60,000 bases of DNA from Nematostella vectensis (lineage: Eukaryota > Cnidaria > Anthozoa > Actiniaria > Edwardsiidae). Positions 10,018-20,668 of the stretch are shown here, one piece after another. Positions within the stretch are counted from its first letter, which is position 1; each line of letters opens with the position of its first letter. The notes below the pieces were generated by a model. It did not search any database. It had not been told where the DNA came from and was given only the letters and a program-made list of their open reading frames with translations. The stretch is taken from NCBI RefSeq assembly GCF_932526225.1, contig NC_064048.1, positions 8,520,515 through 8,580,514 on the forward strand, written 5' to 3'. The position numbers and the translations under genes are program-made.

Positions 10018-13000
10018 ATGTCACAGAGAAATTTCCAATTTGTTCCAACGAGCTTTAGGCGATTAGCCTTAATCAGTAAAAAGCTTACTTGCAGGATAGC
10101 ATTCAAAGAAGTTGAAAAAGGACTATATATAAGTTCATGTCAAGGTATGGTCATCTTAAATACGGCTTTAAGCCCTAGCCTCTTGTTTCCATTGACCCCC
10201 TTATATTCCCCGACATGCGGGGATTTTACCGGGCAGGGAGCTAAATGTCCGTGCTTTGTTTTGTTTTCGAGCCCATATCCCCAGGGAGTTTTACTCTAAT
10301 TGGACAGGGATAAAATAGACCCTGGAAAATGGCCGGAGAAATGGCGGTAAAAGACAAGATGGTGCTTCTATCTCCAATTAAAAAGGGTTTAATATGTGCC
10401 CTTGGGTGAGATAAAACTCCCCTGGTAGGCAGCGGAATTAGTTGGTCTACTTCTACCAGATGTTGTAATTTTCCTCGATTTTTATTTTGCTGATTCAGCC
10501 CCTCACACTGATACCTGTCAACCCCTGAAAATCTCAATGCTTGAGACTTTTTTGGGGGGAGGGGTGGGGTATATTCATTTTTGGGGAGGGGTGGGTATAA
10601 CCTTGCAGGCGTTTTCCGTATAGAAAGCTCTCGCAAACAAATCCACTTATAGATTGACAAGTTAGATAAGTTGCGCTACACAAGGGAGTTATTGTTTTTA
10701 ATATTTTAATAGAAAATAGGCAAAATGATGCTTTTCTATAGAATAATTTTTCTGAAGCGATAAAAATCGCTAAAATGCGGGAGATTTGGTGCTTAACGTG
10801 GGAGAGCGGGAAAAGGGGTCCAAAATCTTGAGACTCCTGTCTAAGGTCAGGTATTCCCAACCCTCCGGCAGCACCTTACAATAAGTAACGAACCACCAAG
10901 GGGAAGGGGGAGGATGTACCCCTGAGACTTGTTATTCAACAACAGTGTTATAAATTTAATTTGGAAAAAAATGAAGGTGACTAAACCCCTATTTGTATCT
11001 TCAGACCTAAAGAATCCTGTATTTTTTTTTGCTCAGTATTTATTTTGTCCTGAACAGGAGATTTTAACCTAAAAATCCTGGATATTTTTTCACTCAAACT
11101 GGGAGATCCTCCACCTCCAAGCTTTTATGATTTTTGTCAAATTATTGAGGTTTATTTAGTGCTAGAAATTGTAATACAAGGTACTGTCAATTCGCCTTAT
11201 GGACACTATGCTATTAATGGGTGGGAAATGCAGTCATCAACAAAAATACAATATTTCCCATTATTGTGCATATCAAATTACAGTTCCTATGGTGCAATAT
11301 TTAGACCTAATGGTGCAATACATAAGGTATATTGTTGTTATTTTATTGTTATATATATTACATGTTTTTATTATTTGCTTGTATAGCAGGAGAATAAAAC
11401 ATTAAATTTGTTATGTAATCATTGTTCTAATCTAATCTATTTAGATGATGTCAGCAGTAAACCAAGGAGTTTTAGCTCATATGTCAGCCCAGCTGGCGTC
11501 ACATTTCACTTTGATACACACAAGCTAATCCTAAAACTTCAGGAGAATGGTAAGCATATAGCAGATTTTAGAATAGAAAGAAATATTGCTAATAGTTTTT
11601 TTTAATTTAAACAGGGAGAGCTATATATTTTGGCCTTGGGATTGAAAACTTTGTCTTGTATTTTATTGGGTGTAGAAATTTTTGTGGATATCTTTTGGAT
11701 TTTTGCAAGTTTCTAGCACTAGCATTGAAGAATTGGGCTTTGTCAAATCCTCCTTTTTATATCTAAAGCTCCCCCCATCCCCCTGGGTGTTAGTCCCGTA
11801 GGAGAATGCCATCAGGAATATGTGGAATATATGAAAATATTGCTTTCACACCCGGATACATGCAACCCATTTGTAAAATTGTTTTATATAAAGCAATCAA
11901 TGTCAGTGAATCCTACTTTTGTGTGGCATTATTTTGAGGGCTCAAAACTATTTTTTTTCTGTAACAAGCCACTAACAATAAAAAATGACTTGATTTGTTT
12001 TTGAAGTTTAGAAAAATAAATAAATATTATATAATATTTTTGTTTACAAAAATGATTATTTACGGAATACATAAATGAGAGTTTAGAAATAAAAACAAAA
12101 ACATGCCTGGTCACTTTTACTGTAATTTTTGGTGATTACAGGGTTCTCTACACAACAAGCTGAATCAGTGACGTCCTGTTTGGTGGAAATCATCAATACA
12201 AGTATCAGTGGATTGGCCTCTAATACTTTGTCTACTCTTGACAAGGTAAACATCTCAAAATTAGTGTCTAGAGAAAAAAAAGATAAATGGTAGAGTGTAA
12301 AAGTCATACCTGAACAGATTTTGAAGAAGTGTACATGCGTCAACTAAGCAAAAATGGTTGTCTTTTGAATGTATTTTTGTTACAGCCACAAAAGATATAT
12401 TTTATATAACAATTTACAGCTATGAACTATCATTGGCAATATTTTTACCATGGTGTTTCTGTAACACAAGTATCTTTATGTGTGTGCATACTCACTGGCA
12501 ATGGCAGTCGGTATCTTTTATAGTCAGCCTCTGTCTTTGTTTGAAAATCAAAGTCTGTACCACTAAGCCCTTGGCGAATTTCACAACAGATTTCACATTA
12601 GATTTCCTCATGTGCTATCATATTTTTGTTTTAGCATGAGGAAAAATCAAATGTATGTGCCGTCATGGACTCACTCCCATGTAAATCTAAAAGAAGGATA
12701 ATCATACCACCATTTTATGTTCCCACTCAATCCTACAAAGCATCCATTTTTACCAGCTTACTCAAGCAAGCAACCAAGAAATGTGCATTCAAATATTGTT
12801 AATAACTTATCAGACTTTATTCTTAGATTGATATTTTTTGTTGGTCTCTTGCTAATAAACCTTTGTATTTTTAATCATTAACAGTAACTAATGAGTGGTT
12901 GATCGACATTCTTTAAGGCTCTTATTACAGTCGCCTGCGTCCCCAAACCCCCACCCTCTTATTCAAGCAAACTCTGTTGTTTTGTCTTTTATAGGAAAGA

Positions 13001-16000
13001 CTGGAGATGAAGTGGAAATCAACATATGATGAAGTTAGGTATAATATTTATACATTTTAAATGATTGTATGTATTAATTATTTTACAATTATGTATTGAA
13101 CAGCTAAAATGAAACAGTTTCTATTTGCTTCTAAACACACTTTTTTAGCACCTCACCCCCTCCTTTCCTCTCCAAATCATTGTTTAGCTTTCACTCTTTG
13201 AGATTCCTATCAATAAAGATGTCTAGCTGAGGGCTGTTAGAAAACTTTCACAGTGATTAATGTGACCCTCTATTAATAAAGATTATTGTATTGTATTGGC
13301 TACCATTGTTTAGACTAATTTTCCATTTGGCATTTGTTTATCTGCAGAAATGAGATGTTTCTTCTTGAAAAAAGCAAGTTTGCCCAAGTCAAGGAGGAGA
13401 ATGAGGTAATTATGTCTTTAATTAGAGGTTTTTTTAGCAGGTACTAAAAATCATTCAGTTCTTATTCAAGTAATTTTTTTTTGTTTTTTACAAAGATTCA
13501 AATTTTAGCACCATATAAAACAAATATTGGTCTGAGAGTGTGAACAAATCCTAGATCCAAATATGTAAAGGAAGATATTTAGGCAGGAAAAGAGGGCTGG
13601 CTTTTAACCAGGATATCTCAACTAGCTTGTATGAAATGAAATAAATTCTTGTAAGCTAGGACAAAACGTAAAAATTAACATATGCTATTAGAGAAAATAA
13701 CTTATCCTAAATAAAGCAGTTTGGGTGTGATCAACAGCTGTTTAAACCCCTAAGAGATGGCAAAAAATACAGGGCATAATCACAAACCTTTTGCCCTGCA
13801 TCAATTTTTTTAATATATAGTTATATATTAATTAGTTACTGTATATAGAAAGGGTATCATATTTCGTGAGCATTTTTTTGATCTGTGTTCACTTGCATGG
13901 ACTCTATATCATACAACTCTTATCTGATTTGCCCAAACAAACCTTTGTCTATGGTTGATGCATTGTTTGAAGGTTATCACTATTGGAACCTTTTCTAGTG
14001 CAATAGTAAATCGAGTTATTCCTGATTCATAACCAACTTGAAACACTTATCATGGCATAGCAGACTTTTTTATGAGGATTTACCTTAATTCCCTGGATGA
14101 TCAGGCTATTTATTTTTATGGTGTATTCTATTTTGTTACTCACAGAAATTGAAAGAAAAAGTAAAATCATTGGAGCAATTTATGCAGGTAAACAATTATT
14201 TGACAGCTACCATACACTAGGGAAGCAAAAGGCAATGTCATTTAAACAAGGACCTGCACTATAAAAGGGCCTGGACCAGGTCCGTGAAAGACTTAGTTGT
14301 CGGTAAACTGCCACGTGGTGAGGAGCTCCGGAGTTTAGTCAAGCGTGTCTTGTTTGCCCACGAGGAGCGAAACCCAAACTCAACTTTTGAAGCGCTTTTA
14401 GCGCCTTTTTCTTACTCGGTTTATTTTCTCTTGGCTACTGACAATAAATAACCAACCAAAAGAGCAGGAATGTGCAGTAAAAATTAGTTCAAATTATTAA
14501 CGATAACACAACTAAAAGTCTCACTACCAACAGAATTTTACTGCGTTTTGTCATCTTGAAGTTTGAAGGTTTGTGCAAAGCAAAAGATCATGGAAACTGC
14601 TAATTTATCATTCTCAAATGACAAGGGGTGAGCTCATCCTTGCAAACCAATAAAATTATTCTGACAAGCAGATTTGGGAATCGCCACAACCACAAATTTT
14701 TATAATGTACTCTGCCTTGCAAATTGAATTTAGAGTGGTTTTCATAAACCTGTGAAACAAAGTGTGATATCAAGAGTGTAATAGTCAGTAAAACACAAAA
14801 GAGAACAATAGAATCAGATCACAATAAAGTGTAATACGCTAAAGTGTAGTTCACGAGCTAATGAAAATCACTCTAATAAACTTTATAACGGCATATAGAA
14901 AACAAGAGACTTCCCTGACGCCGAAACATCGTATGACAACTAAACTTGTTATGTGTCATGTAGATGTGGGGGGAAGAGGTATAACAAGTTGGTCGCGTGA
15001 TCTGTGAAATCGTTGACAACGTCTAAAACAGAAATATAATAATATTTAATATTTCTTAAATTATTAAGCAAAAATTTGGAGCTCCGCTTTTAGGCAATGC
15101 CTTAATCTATATATTTTGAATTTTGCTATCCGTTCACAGGATGAGATGCAAAAAATGAAAGGAAGTATTCGACTTGACATGAGTCTCGAAAAAAGCAGGA
15201 GGAGCGAGGAGGTTAGATACTAGCCATATGACTTTTATTTTTACTTTTTTATGGACGGGCGTATCTAAAAATACACCAGCCCAAGGCTTTACACCTCACA
15301 TATCCATGATGATGTAGCTGACACCTTGACATATCCATGGTGATGCATGCTAGTGGACATGTTTCCATGGTGATGCAGACTGATGGCTATACATTATCCA
15401 TGGCGACGTATGCTGATGGCTACATGTATCCCTTAGCGACGCACACTGATTGGTATCTGGTGCTGATGTAAATTGATGGACGTGTATCAATGGTGATACA
15501 CATTGATAGATATGTATCCATGGTGATGCAAGTTGATGGACACGTACCCATGGTGATGGCCATTGATCAAAATTATACATGCAAATGCTTATGGATTCAT
15601 TGTGATTTAAATTAACCTGTTTTGTCCTTTTTTTCAGCTAGCAATTCGCGACCAGCGCATCAAGGACAATGGCAATAAGATTGAGACAGAGGTATTCAGC
15701 AAATAATGAAGTTTTTGAACCTTTGAGCTATGAAACCTGTGTAGAACATTGTTTAAACCACAAACACAATTTTCAAAACAGCTTTTCAATACTTGGAATG
15801 AAAGTCTGTGTAGCACTTTTTTTGATAACAGACATCACAGTCCGGTCGCTTAGTGTTTCAATCTATAAATAGCGGACAAAAGCACCAAACTTGGCATAAA
15901 GATAGCAAAGAGGATGCTAATAAATACTGAGACCGGTGCCCACCGGTACAACTTGAGGATTTTGTGTAATAACGGAATAAAAATTAGAAAAAAATGCGTC

Positions 16001-18456
16001 CATCACGGGCTCCCTGTGGTGAAATATAATAGTATTTGTTAATATTTCAAGACAAAACTGTCGTCGGCTGCATTAAAATGATTTATTTAAGACCCAATCT
16101 CCCTCACGGTTATCCAAGATGGCGGCTTATATTGGCACTGTATATATGCTGTAAGTACCTCATAAAATCACGTATTTTAGGTAAAAAAAGCTCATTCTTT
16201 ATGTATCAAGGACGTCAAATGTCTATAACCTACTAAATATGAAATTTTGTCTTGATTTTAAATTTATTTCTTCTAAATCTGCGATTAATCGCAATTATCG
16301 GGTATTTTGACGTTTGCTAAAATAAAAAGAGGTAGAGATGGATTTAATAAGGAGGATTTGTAAGTGTCTGTCGACTAGACACCAAAGACCAATAAGATGC
16401 TTTAGATATGCCTCCTTAATCAAAGTTATTAGGTTGTGATTCTTTTCTTGAGAATATTAGAGGATTTGGATGTTCTGCAAAAGAAACATCTTCGTAGGAA
16501 CTCTTTGTCGCGCAAATAGCGCAAAATGGCACAGGAATTGTCACAAATTTGCGGTATTAATGCTCGAAAGCACTTTTAAAATAAGCTGACCAGCAGAGGC
16601 ACTACGAAAAAAAAAGTGCTTATTGCTCCCTACGTGTGCATCATAGTGATGAATCGCCGCACCAATAGAGGACTATTTTATTATCCTAAAGATGTCTTAA
16701 TGATGACCTCAGGGATGGAAAGGGCCGTGGAGCATAAGAAAAGGAAAGGTATCCAGGAAGCGAGAGAGGATGACAAAAAAGTGTAGAGCTTTTGTCAGGC
16801 TTATAGAATATATTAACAGAATATATAAGTGGAGGCTGTTGAAAATGGTACGTTCCTTTTTCTGATGTCCGAGCTCCACAATGTACATGAGACACGCTTG
16901 GGAGATTTTGGGAATAAGAAATCCTTTAACCGTTTTCTACTAAAGGACAGAGTTTTCGAGGCTTTTCCTAAGGTGCGGATCAGTGATCAACGGACCGTTA
17001 TTGTAATAAAGGGGAGAAAGTTATTCTGAAACAAACTGAAAGAGACTTTTCAGAATGATGCGCGTACGCTAGCATGTGCCCAGTGTCCGCGGGTAATTCT
17101 TTTCCAAACAGAGGATTTTTCCTTTCTTAGGGACGTTTTCTTCGAGGTGCCGAAGAAACCACGGTGCTAAAAACAAGTGTTCAAAAACTCTAATGTTGAC
17201 GATACTAGCGTCAACCTTAAGAGAGGACACGCTTAGCCCAAAACCTGACGTAAGCCAGAATTATTCTATTATTCTAACGATCAGAAGGTTTTAAGCGCCA
17301 TATCTGTAGACGCCAGCCACCACTGCCGATCTATATTAGTTCGATATCCTTTTTTTTACAAAATGAAAATATAAATCATGGAACGCTATTAGCTAGGGTT
17401 TTCGGCTTCATACGACCGAGTGGTTGGAAGTCAAGGGCGTCTGCCGGCTCCCCCGCTTTGACCCATAACTAGCGAAGGGTAGAGCGAGGCTCTCGCCTCG
17501 GAAACAATTGTGATACTTTGATTTTAAAATAACACAGGGCCGTAACGAAAAGATAAACAAATGATCCGAGTTGTCATGGTATATAATTTATCAACGCAGA
17601 ATGGGCTATGAAAAATCTCCCTCATCGGTAGCTTTTTTTCCCTGCTGGCGGGCCTATCAATTACAGCCGCGCTGGTTAAATTAAAGCTCTATAGCCCTTA
17701 ATATAATACTTAGAGAACTTATTGAAAGAAAATTTCTGGGAAAATTCATGTGCACCACATTTGTGCTTATTTAATGAATAAAAATGAGTCATATTTGCAT
17801 GTTAGCAAAAGCGATGTAAATAAAGCCGCGTGGGGCCTGGGTTCCAGTAGGTTTTCCTTCTTCTTCAATTTTATAGCTATTTATAAGTTTTTTTGGCTCG
17901 AAATTATTGCTCTTTATTTATGGATCCGCAAATGGTACCGGTCGGCACCGGTCTCAATATTGATTACCATCCTCTAGGCTATATTTATACCAATTTTGGT
18001 GCTTTTGTCCACTCTGTATAGATTGAGCTTTTTTTGTGCGCTAAGCGACCCGACTATCAATTGTAGCTCCAATCTCGTTACGTTTAGATTAGTTTTAGTG
18101 TATCTCATTTTGTAGTTCCAGAAAACCCCCTTGAAAAAAATAAACAGTAAGGCTAAGGAAAAAGGGCATTTTACCCCCCTCCCCTCTGGAAATTCCTGTG
18201 GGTTTGAACCTCCCCCCTCCCCCCTCCCCCGGAATTTCCAATCCCATCCATGGGGGGGGGGGGGGGGGGGTATGGATATTTTCTGGAACTACACATTGTA
18301 AAGGGGGAATTTCTCCCGGAATTTTATGGTAGTTGACTTTTTATTTTTAGAATTCTTCCCAGAATCTTATGTTAGATGACTTGTTACATCCGCAGATCGC
18401 TAAACTTGGTACTCAAATGGAAACCCAGAAATTGGACCTTATAAAATACCTAGTCG
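10018..18456 (+). CDS. MCUR1/CCDC90B: MCUR1/CCDC90B-family coiled-coil protein, copy 1 (last exon unresolved)
   Basis: Nine exons with agreeing phases: 10018-10144, 11445-11549, 12142-12245, 12995-13038, 13348-13405, 14146-14187, 15140-15211, 15638-15691, 18396-18456 (667 nt, 222 residues so far). The protein has an Arg/Ser-rich, acid-poor N-terminus suited to mitochondrial import, then FDTHKLILKLQENGFSTQQA, EKSKFAQVKEENE, DMSLEKSRR and TQKLDLIKYLV, which match the conserved CCDC90 head domain and coiled coil of mitochondrial calcium uniporter regulator 1 and CCDC90B. These are inner-membrane proteins with a C-terminal membrane anchor. Exon 9 stops where that anchor should begin; I find no convincing final exon before EIF2B5. 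Introns contain a TA-flanked MITE and a 2.2-kb inverted-repeat element. Confidence 0.88.
10145..11444 (+). other. Intron 1 of the MCUR1-family gene, copy 1
   Basis: Unique-looking AT-rich sequence with a G-rich patch near 10555-10595 and several short ORFs that do not resemble proteins. Nothing else recognised. Confidence 0.6.
14733..14873. mobile_element. TA-flanked MITE (Tc1/mariner-like), copy 1
   Basis: The terminal repeats gagtggttttcat and atgaaaatcactc are inverted with one mismatch, and both ends are flanked by TA. It is 141 bp and noncoding. Copies: 58572-58712, and a right-truncated relative at 19660-19787. Confidence 0.8.
15300..15560 (+). repeat. Degenerate ~30-bp repeat in MCUR1-family intron 7
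   Basis: Loose tandem units of the form tatccatggtgatgca...ctgatgga. It yields a spurious minus-strand ORF (SPWxHxHQ repeats). Copy 2 is at 59139-59399. Confidence 0.75.
15839..18055. mobile_element. 2.2-kb nonautonomous element with ~115-bp inverted ends
   Basis: 15839-15952 (agtccggtcgcttag...gagaccggtgcccaccggta) and 17935-18055 are inverted copies with moderate divergence; shared words include ggacaaaagcaccaaa and gagaccggtgcc. No transposase-like ORF lies between. It sits in the intron between MCUR1-family exons 8 and 9. The left end recurs in copy 2 at 59678 and continues past the window. Confidence 0.65.
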
Positions 18457-18819
18457 GTGAGTTGGGCAATGATCGATAGGCATAATGGGTAGCAAAAGCT
18501 AGGCCTTAGCAGACCAGTTTTTGTTGACCTGTCTTACAGCGGTCATTTTTATCTTGTTTGACAAAACGCATTTTTAGTCTTTTTTGCTAAGGACATTTAT
18601 CAAATTTTGATGGCACAATTATGTTATTACTTTACCATCTAAACGATATATTACAAAGTTTAAAGTCTCTTAAAGTCGTCATGAGGACATTAATAACGCC
18701 TATTAGAGTAAAATACAGAATAAGCGACCCTTTCGATTAAGTTTCTCCACTCCTTCCCGGAAGGTGATGCCCCTTTGACCATGATAGTCAGGGACATGGA
18801 AGCGACACAGAAATCGAAA

Positions 18820-19315
18820 TATGATCTTTATTGTTCCTTTTCTAGATATCATTGCTGTTCCTTTTCTAGAAATCATGGTTATTGCTCATTGTCTAAGAAC
18901 CATGATTATTTTCCCATTTCTATGAATCATGGTTATTGTTCCTTGTCTAAGAATCGTGATTATTTTTTCCTTTTCTAAGAATCATTATTGTGCCTTTTCT
19001 AAGAATCATGGTTATTGTTACTTTTCTAAGAATCATAATTATTTTCCCATTTCTAATCATGGTTATTGTTCCTTTTCTAGGAAGCATTGTTATTGTTTCT
19101 TTTCTAATAATCATGGTTATTGTTCCTTTTCTAAGAATCATGGCTGTTCCTTTTCTAGGAAGCATGGTTATTTGTTCCTTTTTTAGGAAGCATGGTTTTT
19201 GTTCCTTTTCTAGGAAGCATGGTTATTGTTCCTTTTCTAAGAACAATGGTTATTTTTCCTTTTCTAAGAATCATGGTTATTGTTCCTTTTCTAGGAAGCA
19301 TGGTTTCCTGTACCA
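18820..19315 (+). repeat. 27-bp minisatellite downstream of MCUR1-family exon 9
   Basis: About 18 units of ttccttttctaagaatcatggttattg and variants. The 27-bp period keeps several frames open on both strands (FSKNHGYCS-type repeats), producing spurious ORFs. Confidence 0.9.
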
Positions 19316-19659
19316 CTCTCATGCTAGCCATTTGGCGGATTTTCAAGTCATGACCGTGGGAGTGGGCAGCGGAATTCCCGAAAAACATGGCACCACATGT
19401 GAACACGTGGTTCTTAGAGTGCAAACAGTAAAAGATTAATAAAACTAGATTGCACTATTTTGTACAATCACTGAATAGTGAATTGTCAATTTCACTCACA
19501 AAATAGTGTGGCCGCTCAACCGATACAGTGAGACAAAAGAAAGCCAAAGTCACGGTCCAAATATTCTACTAAATAATGGCGTTCCAGTTTTTGACAAAAA
19601 CTATTTTGACAAAATTGTACAAAGTAGTACTATTTACTAACTAATCTTTCACGCTTTTA

Positions 19660-19787
19660 GAGCGGTTTTCATTAACCCGTGAAACAAAGTGTGATAGTCA
19701 AAGGGTAATAGTCAGTAAAACACAAAAGAGAACAATAGAATCAGATCAGAAAGTGCAATATGCTAAAGTGTAGTTGACGGGTTAATT
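19660..19787. mobile_element. TA-flanked MITE relative, right end lost
   Basis: Starts gagcggttttcattaacccg after TA and shares the interior gtgatagtc...gtcagtaaaacacaaaagag with 14733-14873, but ends at gacgggttaat without the terminal repeat. Confidence 0.65.
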
Positions 19788-20668
19788 TTTAAGTTCATCA
19801 ATAAGAAATGGAAGGAAAATTAAACGTGATGTTAAGGCTGATTTAGTCTCTTTAATAAGACTAAGAAAAGGCATGTTTACAAAATATACGGATAAATAAA
19901 CTTTTTTTTCAGAACAATACCGAGTGATTCAAATCAAGAAAGTAAACCTGTATTTTAAATTTTAAACAATAACAAGTGGTTGATAGACATTCTCTAACTA
20001 AGCATCCACTTTCCGCCATCTATACATCTAACCTATCTTACATCCACTTCCTTCCCCCCCCCCCCCCAGTATTTCGAAGCCTGCTATATATGGCAAGGAT
20101 GTATGCAGCTGTACGTCAACGTACGTTACAGCTAAGCCCCATACAACCTCTGTATTTTATCCATTACGGAGGGGGAGGGGGGGGGGTGAAAGGGGATATG
20201 GATCTTTTCTGGAATTCTGGAAACACGTGAAAAAATATGTATTTCCATCAAGTAAGCGGTCAAGAACAAGAGATGAAAAGGCACGAACACTATAGTTTCC
20301 TTTATTTATAATTTACAGCACAAAAACCGAAGTCCTGGATGGTTGTAAATCATTCTTATATTACCGAGAGGCATAGAGCCAATCAGAATACCCTTCAAGA
20401 ATCTCTGCAAGCTGCCTTTTTCCCATCCTATTTAAGCTACAGAGTGTAATAAGACAACAATCTCCATCGGTTGATTTGGGAAAGCTATTGTGATCTAATT
20501 TGGGTAAATGAAGGAGAAAGCTTTGTTTTGATACAGTTATTTTGAGATTTGTGCGCATTGCGTCTCTTCCATGATTGAATGTGAATAATAACAAAGGTTT
20601 GACTGACTCGGGCTGTCTCTCGAAAGTATGAAAACATATTAGAACTATCCAGACTTTAATCCAGTTTT

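Larger units (their letters stand above)
1..16161. repeat. Segmental duplication, copy 1
   Basis: This segment matches 44356-60000 in direct orientation, with the same genes, introns and embedded repeats in the same order. The coordinate offset changes in steps (44355 near the left edge, 44193 at 2.1 kb, 44031 at 6.8 kb, 43822 at 10.0 kb, 43839 from 12.1 kb), so the differences are discrete indels, mostly in tandem arrays. By eye the left 11.8 kb differs by a few percent plus indels, while 11.82-16.16 kb shows only a handful of substitutions. It may be a real tandem duplication or two haplotypes assembled in series. The copy probably runs on to the junction near 37.2-37.8 kb. Confidence 0.95.
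18457..20668. other. Tail-to-tail region between MCUR1-family exon 9 and EIF2B5
   Basis: Contains the 27-bp minisatellite, a MITE relative (19660-19787), a C-run (about 20056-20068) and a G-run (about 20168-20186). A final MCUR1-family membrane-anchor exon was sought; acceptors near 18540, 19911 and 20070 open short frames but none gives a typical transmembrane helix. The EIF2B5 3' UTR should occupy the right end. Confidence 0.55.

Noticed and set aside
18775-19439. Overlapping ORFs on both strands with FSKNHGYCS- or MILRKGTITM-type repeats
   Set aside because: All are translations of the 27-bp minisatellite, which keeps frames open by its length; no domain or splice context.
19900-19970. 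Candidate last MCUR1-family exon after the tttttttttcag at 19911
   Set aside because: The reading frame gives a short polar/charged tail without a membrane helix; splice signal good but protein match absent.
20361-20594. 77-residue minus-strand ORF downstream of the EIF2B5 stop
   Set aside because: It lies in the expected 3' UTR, matches no family I know, and has no sign of splicing or conservation.
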